A DNA stretch of 64,000 nucleotides from Neoalteromonas arenosi (GCF_030362855.1 NZ_JAUCBP010000002.1:1-64000); one strand, 5' to 3'; shown: positions 18,717 through 28,762, counted from the stretch's first letter. Notes: generated by a model from the sequence alone, not told the origin. Numbers and translations are program-made.

Positions 18717-18736
18717 GGCAGAGGGGAACCTCTGCC
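18717..18736 (+). other. GGAA-tetraloop hairpin between receptor and transporter
   Basis: An 8-bp perfect stem GGCAGAGG / CCTCTGCC closed by a stable GGAA (GNRA) loop begins 11 bases after the receptor stop. No T-run follows, so it is more likely an mRNA processing or stabilising element, or a partial attenuator, than a full terminator. Confidence 0.6.
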
Positions 18737-18760
18737 TACATTCTTCAGGTTTAGTTTTTT

Positions 18761-20044
18761 ATGACAACTGCAACTAATACGCAAAATCTGGCGCTGATCC
18801 GCTGGTTGACCTATCTGATGTTTATGATGTTTGCGATGACATCAGATTCGGTTGGCGAGATCATCAAAGAAGTCAGAATCGAATTTGGCGTAAACAATAC
18901 CCAGGCCAGTCTGATGCACTCATTATTCATGGTGGGCATCGCATTTTCAGGCTTGTTCCTAGGCTTTCTAGCCGATCGTTTTGGGCGTAAACCGTCGCTA
19001 ATTTTGGGGCTTGGCCTATTTGCCGCTTCTTGCTATTTATTTTTAGTCGGCGAAACCTTTGAGTTTATTTTGGGCTTGATCACACTGTCTGGTTTAGCTG
19101 TCGGTATCTTTAAAACCGCAGCGCTTGCGCTCATTGGTGATATATCAACTTCGACTAAGCAGCACACCGGGACCATGAATGGTGCCGAGGCATTCTTCGG
19201 AGTTGGTGCCATTATTGGGCCGCTACTGGTTGCCTATCTAATTCGCTCTGGTGTGCATTGGATGTGGTTATACGTAATTGCTGGTGGTCTGTGTACGATT
19301 TTGATCGTCATGGCACTGTTAGTGAAGTACCCCGAGTATCAAAAGCCTAAAGCGCGTGGGTCGGCCAGCTTGCACGAAAGCTTGAAACTTCTCAAAGATC
19401 CTTACGCGATGGGGTTTTCAATCGGTGCGTTCTTGTACGTAGCAGCTGAAAGTGCGATTTATGTATGGATGCCGAGCTATTTAATTTGCAATGCAGGCAC
19501 ACTTGAAGACGTTTTTGCTTGTTATAGCAATGACACCAATAAAGTGCTCGCCATGTATGCGGTGTCGATTTTCTTCTCACTGCGTGCGCTAGGTCGTTTT
19601 GTCGGAATCTGGATGATGCAGCGATTTGAGTGGAGTACGGTGCTCGTATTGTTCAGCTTTTGCATTTTGGTCTGTTTTATTGGCGGTTTGTGGGGCGGTA
19701 AATCGGTAGCCCTGTATTTATTCCCGCTAAGTGGCATCTTTATGTCGGTGATTTATCCAACGTTCAACTCCAAAGGCATTAGCTGTTTTCCCAAGTATCA
19801 GCACGGCGCTGTGGCTGGCGTAATTTTATGCTTTACTGCGGCTGGGGCTGCTGTCGGGCCGCTGGTCATGGGTATTGTCAGTGATATGTACGGTGGCGAT
19901 GCCAAGTATGGCTTTATCGTTGCCACTGGGTTCGCTGCATTGTTGTTCTTAGGTCTGGTATACAACTACCTAAGACGACCAACAGAAGCCCGTTTGGCAC
20001 AGGTTGAACAGTCCGAATACAACGTCCCCGGAGAGCCAGCATGA
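18761..20044 (+). CDS. MFS transporter, probable sucrose importer
   Basis: A 427-residue major facilitator protein with about 12 membrane helices. The classical loop motif is present as GFLADRFGRKPS after helix 2, and a second-half counterpart is RALGRFVGIWMM. Its last four bases overlap the fructokinase start (ATGA), indicating coupled translation. With an outer-membrane receptor upstream and sucrose phosphorylase downstream it is the likely inner-membrane porter for sucrose, by proton symport. Family level is sure; the substrate is inferred from neighbours. Confidence 0.87.
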   Translation: MTTATNTQNLALIRWLTYLMFMMFAMTSDSVGEIIKEVRIEFGVNNTQASLMHSLFMVGIAFSGLFLGFLADRFGRKPSLILGLGLFAASCYLFLVGETFEFILGLITLSGLAVGIFKTAALALIGDISTSTKQHTGTMNGAEAFFGVGAIIGPLLVAYLIRSGVHWMWLYVIAGGLCTILIVMALLVKYPEYQKPKARGSASLHESLKLLKDPYAMGFSIGAFLYVAAESAIYVWMPSYLICNAGTLEDVFACYSNDTNKVLAMYAVSIFFSLRALGRFVGIWMMQRFEWSTVLVLFSFCILVCFIGGLWGGKSVALYLFPLSGIFMSVIYPTFNSKGISCFPKYQHGAVAGVILCFTAAGAAVGPLVMGIVSDMYGGDAKYGFIVATGFAALLFLGLVYNYLRRPTEARLAQVEQSEYNVPGEPA

Positions 20045-20919
20045 CCGAGTATTATGGCGCTATTGAAGCGGGTGGCACAAAGTTTAACTGTGCCATTTGC
20101 GATCCCTCGGGCGCAATTGTTGAGCAAACGCGCATTGCAACCACGATTCCCGATGAGACGCTTGAGAGCGTTGTCCAATGGTTTAGCCAGCAGCGTCGGG
20201 GCGGCGAACTGAGGGGAGTGGGTGTCGCAAGTTTTGGACCATTAGATCTCAATCCAGATTCTCCGCGATACGGCTGGATCACTAGTACACCTAAGCCCCA
20301 TTGGTCTGATACACCTTTACTGCCGAGATTGGCATCGGCGTTAAATGTACCTGTGGTTATCGATACTGATGTTAACGGCGCGGCGCTTGCCGAAGCCACC
20401 TTGGGAGCTGGACAAGATCAACAAGTCGTTATTTACATTACTGTTGGGACTGGTGTCGGAGGGGGCGTAGTTATCAATGGTGTGCCAATCCACGGTACTG
20501 TGCATCCTGAAATTGGCCATATACTAGTGCCCGGCCATCAACAACTGAAAGGGCAATGCCCTTTTCACGCCAACTGTGTAGAAGGTTTTGCCTCGGGTAC
20601 TGCGATGGGAAAAATTTGGGGACAACCTGCCGAGACTTTACCTGATGATCATATTGCCTGGGAGCTTGAAGCGTTAGTTCTGGCCCAGCTTTGCCACAAC
20701 TTAATGCTGAGCTTTTCGCCCAATATCATTGTTATCGGAGGCGGGGTGATGGCAAAGCCAGGGTTGTTAGCAAATGTCATCGCTCAAACGCGCATTAGTC
20801 TTAATGATTATTTAGTACTACCGAGTAACAAGTCCTTTGAAGACATCATAGTGGCCCCACAATTGGGGCAAAACAGCGGACTACTCGGCGCATTCTTACT
20901 CGCTAAACAGAGCGATTGA
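20041..20919 (+). CDS. ROK-family fructokinase
   Basis: A 292-residue sugar kinase of the ROK family. The ATP motif is AIEAGGTKFNCAI near the N-terminus, and the sugar-binding DTDVNGAALAEA and TVGTGVGGGVVING motifs follow. The ROK zinc site is HPEIGHI plus GQCPFHANCVEGFASG (a variant with His replacing one Cys), a pattern typical of bacterial fructokinases. It would phosphorylate the fructose released by the neighbouring sucrose phosphorylase. The start is fixed by the ATGA overlap with the transporter gene. Confidence 0.88.
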   Translation: MTEYYGAIEAGGTKFNCAICDPSGAIVEQTRIATTIPDETLESVVQWFSQQRRGGELRGVGVASFGPLDLNPDSPRYGWITSTPKPHWSDTPLLPRLASALNVPVVIDTDVNGAALAEATLGAGQDQQVVIYITVGTGVGGGVVINGVPIHGTVHPEIGHILVPGHQQLKGQCPFHANCVEGFASGTAMGKIWGQPAETLPDDHIAWELEALVLAQLCHNLMLSFSPNIIVIGGGVMAKPGLLANVIAQTRISLNDYLVLPSNKSFEDIIVAPQLGQNSGLLGAFLLAKQSD

Positions 20920-20956
20920 TCGCTCGGTGAGTAACTTAAATTTTTTGGAGAGCTAT

Positions 20957-22429
20957 ATGCCAATTAAAAATGGCGTTCAATTAATCACCTACGCAGACCG
21001 CTTAGGTAATGGTGCATTGAGTGATTTACAGTCACTGTTAGAGCACGAGCTTGCAGGCGTATTTACCGGTATTCATCTGTTGCCATTTTTCTACCCGTTT
21101 GACGGCGAAGACGCGGGCTTCGACCCGATCGATCATACTATCGTCGACCAGCGCTTGGGTAATTGGGATAGCATTAAAATGCTCGGTGAGAGCTTTGATA
21201 TTATGGCTGACCTCATTGTCAATCACATGTCAGCGCAAAGCGTTGCTTTTAAAGATGTTTTGGAGCATGGCCAAGACTCTCAGTTTTGGCCGCTATTTCT
21301 GACGAAACAATCAGTATTTAGCGACGATGATGATGCTGGTATTGCTAAAGTTTTTCGGCCGCGACCAACGCCATTTTTTACCGAATACACCGTGGCCAAT
21401 AACGGAACGGTGCCATTTTGGACGACCTTTACCGCCAATCAAATCGACATCGATGTGGAGTCCCAGCCCGGTCAGCATTATCTCACTTCGATACTGGATA
21501 CCTTTGCCGATAACAAAGTTGACCTGATTCGACTTGATGCTGCTGGTTATGCAATCAAACGCGCCGGCACCAATTGTTTTATGCTAGAGGAAACCTTTGC
21601 CTTTATCGAGCAACTAAGCCAACGGGCACGCGATTTAAATATGCAGTGCCTGGTCGAAATTCACAGTCATTACCAAACCCAGATCGAGATCGCTAAGCGC
21701 TGCGATAGTGTGTATGACTTCGCATTGCCGCCTTTGGTTTTACACACGTTGTTTAGTCGCGATGCCACAGCATTAGCCGCATGGCTGGAGATATCGCCAC
21801 GTAACTGTTTTACGGTGCTTGATACCCATGATGGTATCGGTATTGTCGATGTGGGTCCTTCGGGTGATAAACCGGGATTGTTGAACGCCACTGAAATAGA
21901 CAGTTTGGTGGAGACCATTCACAACAATTCAAATGGCCAGTCTCGCCTCGCAACAGGAGCTGCAGCGAGCAACGTTGACCTCTATCAAATCAACTGTACC
22001 TTCTACAATGCACTGGGTGGAGATGATGAGGCATATTTGTTAGCTCGTGCGATACAATTTTTCTGTCCTGGGATCCCTCAGGTTTATTATGCGGGGTTAC
22101 TCGCCGCTGAAAACGATATGGAGCTGTTAGCGCGCACCAACGTTGGGCGCGATATTAATCGTCCTTACTTAGATATTGCGGCAGTTAAAGAGCACCTACA
22201 AAAACCTGTGGTTCAAGGTCTGTTGAAGCTTATCGAGTTGCGCAATAACACGCCAGCGTTTAGCGGTGATTTTAGTGCCAGTTATCAGCAACACAGACTT
22301 GTATTGACCTGGCTAAATGAAGATTCAAGCGCAGAGTTAGTGATTGAACTGAACTCTTTGCAAGCGGTGATAAATGTTAACTCTGCTACGCAGAGCCAAT
22401 CCTTTGCGATTAACAGCTTATTAGAATGA
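20957..22429 (+). CDS. Sucrose phosphorylase (GH13_18)
   Basis: A 490-residue cytoplasmic GH13 enzyme close in length to known sucrose phosphorylases (about 500). It splits sucrose with phosphate into glucose-1-phosphate and fructose. Visible landmarks are the N-terminal MPIKNGVQLITYADRLG, the nucleophile Asp in LIRLDAAGYAIKR, the acid/base Glu in CLVEIHSHYQTQIEIA, and the third Asp in LDTHDGIGIVDVG. GGAG lies 6 bases before ATG 20957, preferred over an upstream GTG at 20927. Related subfamily members act on sucrose-6-phosphate or glucosylglycerate. The fructokinase and the absence of a PTS favour free sucrose. Confidence 0.9.
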   Translation: MPIKNGVQLITYADRLGNGALSDLQSLLEHELAGVFTGIHLLPFFYPFDGEDAGFDPIDHTIVDQRLGNWDSIKMLGESFDIMADLIVNHMSAQSVAFKDVLEHGQDSQFWPLFLTKQSVFSDDDDAGIAKVFRPRPTPFFTEYTVANNGTVPFWTTFTANQIDIDVESQPGQHYLTSILDTFADNKVDLIRLDAAGYAIKRAGTNCFMLEETFAFIEQLSQRARDLNMQCLVEIHSHYQTQIEIAKRCDSVYDFALPPLVLHTLFSRDATALAAWLEISPRNCFTVLDTHDGIGIVDVGPSGDKPGLLNATEIDSLVETIHNNSNGQSRLATGAAASNVDLYQINCTFYNALGGDDEAYLLARAIQFFCPGIPQVYYAGLLAAENDMELLARTNVGRDINRPYLDIAAVKEHLQKPVVQGLLKLIELRNNTPAFSGDFSASYQQHRLVLTWLNEDSSAELVIELNSLQAVINVNSATQSQSFAINSLLE

Positions 22430-22440
22430 TTGATATTTTT

Positions 22441-22462
22441 CCGCCATACGGTAGTGTGGCGG
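22441..22462 (+). promoter_or_regulatory. Hairpin covering the lacI-type gene's ribosome site
   Basis: A 9-bp stem CCGCCATAC / GTGTGGCGG (one G-U pair), loop GGTA, ends one base before the regulator's ATG. No T-run follows, so it is not a terminator. It overlaps where the ribosome site must be and could limit translation, or act as a DNA operator. Confidence 0.5.
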
Positions 22463-22463
22463 T

Positions 22464-23501
22464 ATGAGCAATACCAAACTAACCATAAAAGAAGTTGCGC
22501 GTCGCTTGGATGTTTCTACGGCGACTATCTCCAACGCCTTTAATCGTCCGGATCAACTTTCCGCTAAGAAGCGCGCGGAAGTATTGGCCGCTTGTCAAGA
22601 AATGGGCTATGCCGGTCCGAATAAAGCCGCACGTTCATTGCGTCGCGGTAAAACCAATATTATTGGTCTAGTCTTGCCTGATAGCTTGGAATATATGGTG
22701 ACTGATCCCGTAGCCAGTCAATTAATGCAGGGGGTGGCTAAAGTCACTAAGGACTCTGAGGCCAACTTACTGTTGTTCTCCGGCAGCAATGATTCGGTCA
22801 ATGAAGTCGTCGACTTTGTCGATGGCTTTATTTGTTATGGTTCACCGCGTAACCAAGCGTTGTTAAAGCAATTAAGTCAAATCAATAAGCGTGTAGTAAC
22901 GATTGATTTTGATATTGAGAACGTCCCTTCAGTTAACATTGATAATACCGAAGCGGCCTACCAATCGGCGCTATTAGCATTAGATGAAAAAGTTAAAAAA
23001 CCAGCAATTTTGGGTTTGCGCTTGGTCGATGCTGAGCACACATGTGTGGTTGGCGATAACCCGCTGCTCGACAGTGAATATTCAATTTCACATCGGCGTT
23101 TGGACGGTTATTTACAAGCCATTGAGCAGGTGGGCCTAAGCATCAGTAATGAAGCTATTTGGCACATACCTGAAAGTACACATGAATGCGCGATAGTGGC
23201 GGTTCAGGAGGTGCTGAACGCTCCACAACGACCCGATGTTTTGCTTTGTATGAGTGACATTATTGCGCTTACCGCTATGCAAGAGGCACTGCGATTAGGC
23301 ATGCGGATCCCTGAGGATATTCGGGTAGTTGGTTTTGATGGTATCGATATTGCCAAGCGGTATCACCCAACCCTTACAACAGTGCAACAGTTCAGCGCCA
23401 ATAAAGGTGAAATTGCAACGCGTATGTTTCTCAATGGCGATACGCAAAGTCAAATACTCGACTTTGAGTTGGTGCCGGGCGGCAGCACCCTGTATTCGTA
23501 G
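22464..23501 (+). CDS. LacI-family regulator of the sucrose cluster
   Basis: A 345-residue repressor. The N-terminal helix-turn-helix and hinge are LTIKEVARRLDVSTATISNAFNRPDQLS, followed by a periplasmic-binding-protein-like sensor domain (NIIGLVLPDS, VVGFDGIDIAKRYHPTLTTV). It sits 34 bases after sucrose phosphorylase on the same strand, so it probably controls this cluster with sucrose, fructose or a phosphorylated sugar as effector (inference). Candidate operators lie upstream of the receptor gene. Its 5' end has only a weak ribosome site, inside a hairpin. It is convergent with hutH. Confidence 0.9.
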   Translation: MSNTKLTIKEVARRLDVSTATISNAFNRPDQLSAKKRAEVLAACQEMGYAGPNKAARSLRRGKTNIIGLVLPDSLEYMVTDPVASQLMQGVAKVTKDSEANLLLFSGSNDSVNEVVDFVDGFICYGSPRNQALLKQLSQINKRVVTIDFDIENVPSVNIDNTEAAYQSALLALDEKVKKPAILGLRLVDAEHTCVVGDNPLLDSEYSISHRRLDGYLQAIEQVGLSISNEAIWHIPESTHECAIVAVQEVLNAPQRPDVLLCMSDIIALTAMQEALRLGMRIPEDIRVVGFDGIDIAKRYHPTLTTVQQFSANKGEIATRMFLNGDTQSQILDFELVPGGSTLYS

Positions 23502-23522
23502 CTGTACTGCCGTCCTGAATAC

Positions 23523-25055
23523 TCAGCTGAGCAAATCAATGGCCACAGTGTCGGCTAACGCATTTGAATCTATCATCCTTTTAGCAGCTTCTATGTCTGG
23601 CGCAAAATAGCGATCTTTAGCGTAAAAACTGACTTTACTGCGCAGCAAACCTTTCACGTTCTCCAATTGTTCGCTAGAGGTTAACGGACAGCGGAAATCA
23701 AGGCCTTGTGCCGCAGCCAACCATTCAACGGCCAAAATACCAGAAACGTTATCAAAAATATCGCGCAAGCGGCGCCCGGCGAAAGTCGCCATCGACACAT
23801 GATCCTCTTGGTTTGCCGAGGTTGGTAGTGAATCAATTGATGCAGGGTGGGCGAGCGTCTTGTTTTCACTGGCCAGTGCCGCACAGGTGACTTGGGCAAT
23901 CATAAAGCCGGAGTTAACCCCGCCATTGTTAACCAAGAAGGGGGGGAGTCCACTCAAATTGGAGTCGATTAATAAGGCCATACGGCGCTCAGATAACGCG
24001 CCAATTTCAGCGAGTGCAATTGCCAGCATATCGGCTGCCATCGCGACTGTTTCGGCGTGGAAGTTACCGCCGGATAAGATATCCGCAGGCGCATCATCGC
24101 TGGTAAAAACCAACGGATTATCCGAAACACCGTTAGCTTCAGTGACTAGTATCTCACTGGCAAAACGCATTTGTTGCAGGCATGCACCCATGACTTGTGG
24201 TTGGCAGCGCAATGAATAGGGGTCTTGCACTTTTTCGCAGCTGCGATGGGAATCGCCGATTTGCGACTCGCCTAATAAGTCGCGAAAAGCCGCTGCGACA
24301 TCGGCTTGGGCTTGATGACCACGCACAGCGTGAATACGCGCATCGAAGGGGGTACGCGACCCTAATGCTGCTTCGACGGAAAGCGCACCGATAGCGATAC
24401 CTGAAGCGAGAGCATTTTCTGCGTAAAACAGACCTTGTAAGGCGAACGCCGTGGAAGCTTGGGTGCCGTTTAACAATGCCAAACCTTCTTTAGGTGCCAG
24501 TGTGATAGGTTCAAGTCCGGCGATTTTTAGCCCATCAGTGGCGGCCATGCGCTCGCCATTGTAGATGACTTCGCCTTCACCAAGTAACACCACACTCATG
24601 TGCGCGAGTGGCGCTAAATCACCCGATGCGCCTACCGAACCCTTCTCAGGAATAGCCGGGTACACTTGATGATTGTACAGGGTGACCAACGCCTCAATCA
24701 CCGACATTCGAATACCACTGAAACCACGTGCCAGTGAATTGATTTTTAGTAGCATCAGCAAGCGCACAGTCTCTGGCTGCATAAAGTTACCGACGCCTGC
24801 AGCATGAGAAAGGACAATACTACGCTGCAGCGTTTCTAATTCGTCGGTTTCAATTTTGGTGTTGGCCAGCAAGCCAAACCCGGTATTGATACCGTATACG
24901 GTGCGACCTTGATTGATTACATCAAGTACCGCTTGCTCAGCGCGATTTACCGCTGCAGAACACTCGTCCGTTAGCCTAATAGGGACAAATTCGCGATGCA
25001 CACGACGGAGATCGTGCAGGGTTAAATGGCCTGGATTAATAGTTAAAGCCGTCAT
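23523..25055 (-). CDS. hutH: Histidine ammonia-lyase
   Basis: A 510-residue enzyme that removes ammonia from histidine to give trans-urocanate, the first step of histidine breakdown. The self-forming MIO cofactor site is the ASG in [17 protein letters not shown]. Other family markers are [12 protein letters not shown] and [13 protein letters not shown]. Length matches the family. It is the last gene of hutC-hutU-hutH, 3 bases after hutU. Expression should be repressed by HutC and relieved by urocanate. Confidence 0.97.
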   Translation of the reverse strand: MTALTINPGHLTLHDLRRVHREFVPIRLTDECSAAVNRAEQAVLDVINQGRTVYGINTGFGLLANTKIETDELETLQRSIVLSHAAGVGNFMQPETVRLLMLLKINSLARGFSGIRMSVIEALVTLYNHQVYPAIPEKGSVGASGDLAPLAHMSVVLLGEGEVIYNGERMAATDGLKIAGLEPITLAPKEGLALLNGTQASTAFALQGLFYAENALASGIAIGALSVEAALGSRTPFDARIHAVRGHQAQADVAAAFRDLLGESQIGDSHRSCEKVQDPYSLRCQPQVMGACLQQMRFASEILVTEANGVSDNPLVFTSDDAPADILSGGNFHAETVAMAADMLAIALAEIGALSERRMALLIDSNLSGLPPFLVNNGGVNSGFMIAQVTCAALASENKTLAHPASIDSLPTSANQEDHVSMATFAGRRLRDIFDNVSGILAVEWLAAAQGLDFRCPLTSSEQLENVKGLLRSKVSFYAKDRYFAPDIEAAKRMIDSNALADTVAIDLLS

Positions 25056-25058
25056 TGT

Positions 25059-26729
25059 TTAGTCCTTATCTAGCATCGGTAAGTCAAGCTGGTGCTGCTC
25101 GGCGCACTGTTTCGCAATATCGTAGCCAGCATCGGCATGACGCATAACGCCTGTCGCAGGATCATTGTGTAGAACGCGAGCAATTCGCGCCGCGGCTTCA
25201 TCGGTTCCATCACACAAAATAACAACACCCGAGTGCTGGCTGAAGCCCATGCCTACGCCGCCACCGTGATGCAGACTTACCCAAGTCGCACCGCCAGCCG
25301 TGTTTAGCATGGCGTTTAGTAATGGCCAATCAGACACGGCATCTGAGCCATCCTGCATGCTTTCAGTTTCCCGATTAGGTGATGCCACAGAGCCAGAGTC
25401 CAAGTGATCACGGCCGATAACCACCGGTGCTGAAAGCTCGCCACTGCGGACCATTTCATTAAAGGCCAATCCGAGTTTTTGTCGCTCACCCAAGCCTACC
25501 CAGCAAATACGCGCCGGTAATCCTTGAAATTGGATCCGCTCGCGCGCCATGTCTAGCCAGTTGTGTAAGTGCGGATTATCAGGAATGAGCTCCTTTACTT
25601 TGGCATCGGTTTTATAAATGTCTTCGGGATCGCCAGACAAAGCTGCCCATCGGAATGGTCCAATTCCTTGGCAGAATAGCGGACGAATATAGGCTGGCAC
25701 AAACCCCGGAAAATCAAACGCATCGGTAACACCCTCTTCCAGTGCCATTTGGCGGATGTTGTTGCCGTAGTCGAGTGTCGCAGCGCCCTTTGCCTGTAAC
25801 GCCAACATCGCGCTGACTTGCACTGCCATAGACTGCTTCGCAGCTTTTACCACGCCAGCTTCATCCACCAAGCGCATCTGTTTAGCCTTGGCCAGTGTCC
25901 ACCCTTGTGGCAAGTAACCATTGAGCGGATCGTGAGCGCTGGTCTGATCCGTGACAACATCTGGTGTAATACCCATAGTCACGAGTTGCGGAAAAACATC
26001 AGCAGCATTGGCCAACAAACCAACCGATACCGGTTTGCCTGTGGCTTTGGCTAGCTCTATAAATTCTAGTGCTTGCTCAATGCTGGTGGCTTTTTTATCC
26101 AAGTAACCGGTTTGGATCCGAAAATCGATGCGTGACTCATCCACCTCAACGGCTACCATGCTAAATCCAGCCATAGTCGCGGCAAGCGGTTGTGCGCCAC
26201 CCATCCCGCCTAAGCCGCCGGTCAAAATCCAGCGGCCTTCAGCAGCTCCGTCGAAGTGAGTTTTAGCTACACTGACAAAGGTTTCGTAGGTACCTTGGAC
26301 GATCCCTTGTGAGCCTATATAGATCCACGAGCCTGCAGTCATTTGACCGTACATCATCAGGCCTTGTTTATCTAGTTCATTGAAATGCTCCCACGTGGCC
26401 CAGTTAGGTACCAGGTTAGAGTTAGCAATCAATACGCGTGGGGCATTCTCATGGGTAGGGAAAACGCCAACAGGCTTGCCACTTTGGACTAACAACGTCT
26501 GATCGTTGTCGAGGCGTTTTAACACCTCAACTATCTTGTCAAAGCAGTCCCAATCTCTGGCGGCACGGCCAATCCCACCGTATACCACCAAGTCTTGAGG
26601 GTGCTCAGCAACTTCGGGATCTAAATTGTTCATCAGCATGCGCAGTGGCGCTTCGGTTTGCCAGCTCTTTGCATTGAGTTGGGTACCCCGTGGTGCGCGG
26701 ATCTCGCGCGATGGGTCATGACGGTTCAT
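25059..26729 (-). CDS. hutU: Urocanate hydratase
   Basis: A 556-residue NAD+-dependent urocanase, the second hut step (urocanate to imidazolonepropionate). The full family length is kept. Seen: the N-terminal [21 protein letters not shown], the NAD-binding [18 protein letters not shown] and the catalytic region [19 protein letters not shown]. It lies 9 bases after hutC and 3 bases before hutH, so the three form one transcript. Confidence 0.97.
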   Translation of the reverse strand: MNRHDPSREIRAPRGTQLNAKSWQTEAPLRMLMNNLDPEVAEHPQDLVVYGGIGRAARDWDCFDKIVEVLKRLDNDQTLLVQSGKPVGVFPTHENAPRVLIANSNLVPNWATWEHFNELDKQGLMMYGQMTAGSWIYIGSQGIVQGTYETFVSVAKTHFDGAAEGRWILTGGLGGMGGAQPLAATMAGFSMVAVEVDESRIDFRIQTGYLDKKATSIEQALEFIELAKATGKPVSVGLLANAADVFPQLVTMGITPDVVTDQTSAHDPLNGYLPQGWTLAKAKQMRLVDEAGVVKAAKQSMAVQVSAMLALQAKGAATLDYGNNIRQMALEEGVTDAFDFPGFVPAYIRPLFCQGIGPFRWAALSGDPEDIYKTDAKVKELIPDNPHLHNWLDMARERIQFQGLPARICWVGLGERQKLGLAFNEMVRSGELSAPVVIGRDHLDSGSVASPNRETESMQDGSDAVSDWPLLNAMLNTAGGATWVSLHHGGGVGMGFSQHSGVVILCDGTDEAAARIARVLHNDPATGVMRHADAGYDIAKQCAEQHQLDLPMLDKD

Positions 26730-26738
26730 AGTGTTTCC

Positions 26739-27437
26739 TCAAAAATCCAGGTGACCACCCAGGCGATAGCGATCGCCCGGATGAATTAATTGGGCATAAC
26801 TGACGATGCCTTTAGCCGAGTAGGTACGTCGCGTTACTTTTAAACAGGGTTGGGTTGTAGCTATGCTCAACAGATCGCAAACTTCTTGCGGTGCGATTAT
26901 CGCCTCAACGATATGATCGGCTTCTGTCAGCGGGGCTACCTGAGATAAGTATTCGTTTGCCGTGGTTTGCTGAAAGTCTTGTTGTAAATAGTCTGGAACC
27001 TGCATTGGGTTTACCCAACGATTTTCGCATTGCACCGCAATATCATTTTCAAAGTGTACGATTTGACTGAAGTACACGGGTAGGAGGGGTTTTATGCCCA
27101 ACCACAACGCGACTTGTTCAGTTGCCGTTTGCGTTTCAAGGGTTATTACTTGATTGCGATACTGATGGCCGCGTCGCTCAACTTCATCTTGAATACTACG
27201 GATGGCGAGCATTGAACTGGTCGGTCTGAGGTCGGAGACATAGGTGCCCAATCCCTGACTGCGGATCAGTACACCTTCGTCAACTAGCTCTGTTAGTGCA
27301 CGTCGAGCGGTCATGCGACTGACGCCATGTTGTTCAGACAGCTGATTTTCCGAAGGAACCTTATCGCCCGCACAGATCACGCCATCTTCAATGGCATTGA
27401 GGAGCGCGGTTTTTATTTGTTGAAATCGAGGCTGCAT
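26739..27437 (-). CDS. hutC: Histidine utilisation repressor (GntR/HutC)
   Basis: A 232-residue GntR-family repressor with an N-terminal winged helix (GDKVPSENQLSEQHGVSRMTARRAL) and a C-terminal UTRA sensor domain, the HutC subfamily. In known systems it binds urocanate and releases the hut promoters. It heads hutC-hutU-hutH and so controls its own expression. A palindromic operator lies about 45 bases upstream, between it and hutI. ATG 27437 is favoured over TTG 27443 (GGAAA lies upstream). Confidence 0.94.
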   Translation of the reverse strand: MQPRFQQIKTALLNAIEDGVICAGDKVPSENQLSEQHGVSRMTARRALTELVDEGVLIRSQGLGTYVSDLRPTSSMLAIRSIQDEVERRGHQYRNQVITLETQTATEQVALWLGIKPLLPVYFSQIVHFENDIAVQCENRWVNPMQVPDYLQQDFQQTTANEYLSQVAPLTEADHIVEAIIAPQEVCDLLSIATTQPCLKVTRRTYSAKGIVSYAQLIHPGDRYRLGGHLDF

Positions 27438-27481
27438 GAGCAATTTCCGACTATGGTGTAGTTATCCTTTGTTTTGATATT

Positions 27482-27506
27482 ACTTGTATATACAAGTTTA
27501 TACAAG
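27482..27506. promoter_or_regulatory. HutC-type operator in the divergent hut promoter region
   Basis: A perfect 16-base palindrome, ACTTGTATATACAAGT (27482-27497), is followed by a further half-site TATACAAG (27499-27506) that repeats 27489-27496 at a 10-base (one helical turn) spacing. It lies in the 98-base gap between hutC and hutI and resembles known HutC and GntR-family operators, so one site can control both directions. Confidence 0.8.
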
Positions 27507-27535
27507 TAAGCTTCAGGCAATTAATCCAGTGAACG

Positions 27536-28762
27536 ATGTTTATGACTCAGCACGCAGACACGCTACTTTTCAATGCACAGATAGCTACTGTGCAACCCGA
27601 TACTAAAGGCTATGGCTTAATTGATAATGGTTGGCTAGCAGTTAACGCGGGTAAGATTGTTGCGCTAGGTCAGGGAAGTGTTACTGATATAAAGGCACAG
27701 ACCAGCGTCGACCTTCGCGGTCAGCTGCTAACGCCCGGCCTCATAGACTGCCATACTCACCTAGTGTTTGGCGGCGATAGAGCGAATGAATTCGAACAAC
27801 GCCTAGAAGGGCTGAGTTATGAAGCCATTGCCAAAGCTGGCGGCGGGATAAAATCAACCGTTAAAGCGACGCGAGAGGCAAGTTTTGAGCGTTTGCTACA
27901 ATTGGCTCAGCTGCGCTTACAGCGCTTGATAAATGATGGTGTGACAAGTGTTGAAATTAAATCGGGCTATGGTCTAGATATAGCAACCGAGCGCAAGATC
28001 TTACAAGTCGCGGAGCACTTAAAATCAGACTACCCTGTAACCATTCAGCGAACCTATTTAGGCGCGCATGCACTCCCGCCTGAGTTTGCTAACAGCAGTG
28101 ATGACTATATTGGTTTTGTGTGTGAGACCGCGATGCCACAGCTTGCCGGCGAAGGATTAATCGATGCCGTCGACGTATTTTGTGAAGGCATTGGCTTTTC
28201 ACCACAGCAATGCGAGCAGGTATACCAAACGGCGCAGTCTTTGGGACTCCCCATAAAAGCCCATGCTGAGCAACTCTCAGATTTAGGCGGCGCGAAACTG
28301 GCAGCACAATATCAAGCATTATCAGTTGATCATCTTGAGTATTTAAACACCGATGATGTCGCGTCGTTAAAACACAGCGGTACGGTAGCCGTTTTACTTC
28401 CCGGAGCGTTCTACTTCTTGCGTGAACAGCAACTACCGCCTATTGATGCTTTACGTCAACATGGTGTACCTATGGCTATTGCCAGTGACTTGAACCCGGG
28501 GAGTTCGCCGATCAACTCCCTGTTGACTATTATGAATATGGCATGTGTATTATTTCGACTCACACCGGCCGAAGTACTTAGGGGTGTAACACAGCATGCA
28601 GCTATGGCTCTGGGGTTAGAGCACAAAGGAGTGATAGCAGTTGGCAAGGATGCGGATTTATGTGTGTGGGACGTTGAACATCCAGCGCAAATCATTGCGG
28701 GGATGAACCAACATTCACCCCAACAAGTGTGGATCAGAGGTGAACGTGTCATATCAAAATGA
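27536..28762 (+). CDS. hutI: Imidazolonepropionase
   Basis: A 408-residue metal-dependent amidohydrolase, the third hut step (imidazolonepropionate to formiminoglutamate). Metal ligands are visible in LIDCHTHLVFGGDRANEF, IKAHAEQLSDLGG and the Asp of AIASDLNPGSSP. Two ATG codons (27536 and 27542) are possible starts, and neither has a strong ribosome site. It overlaps hutG by about 17 bases, so the pair is coupled, and it is driven from the shared HutC-controlled region. Confidence 0.96.
   Translation: MFMTQHADTLLFNAQIATVQPDTKGYGLIDNGWLAVNAGKIVALGQGSVTDIKAQTSVDLRGQLLTPGLIDCHTHLVFGGDRANEFEQRLEGLSYEAIAKAGGGIKSTVKATREASFERLLQLAQLRLQRLINDGVTSVEIKSGYGLDIATERKILQVAEHLKSDYPVTIQRTYLGAHALPPEFANSSDDYIGFVCETAMPQLAGEGLIDAVDVFCEGIGFSPQQCEQVYQTAQSLGLPIKAHAEQLSDLGGAKLAAQYQALSVDHLEYLNTDDVASLKHSGTVAVLLPGAFYFLREQQLPPIDALRQHGVPMAIASDLNPGSSPINSLLTIMNMACVLFRLTPAEVLRGVTQHAAMALGLEHKGVIAVGKDADLCVWDVEHPAQIIAGMNQHSPQQVWIRGERVISK

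Noticed and set aside
20052-20399. 115-codon minus-strand frame inside the fructokinase gene
   Set aside because: Fully antisense to a well-supported ROK kinase, with no ribosome site or recognisable domain.
23860-24219. 119-codon plus-strand frame inside hutH
   Set aside because: Antisense shadow of a highly conserved enzyme.
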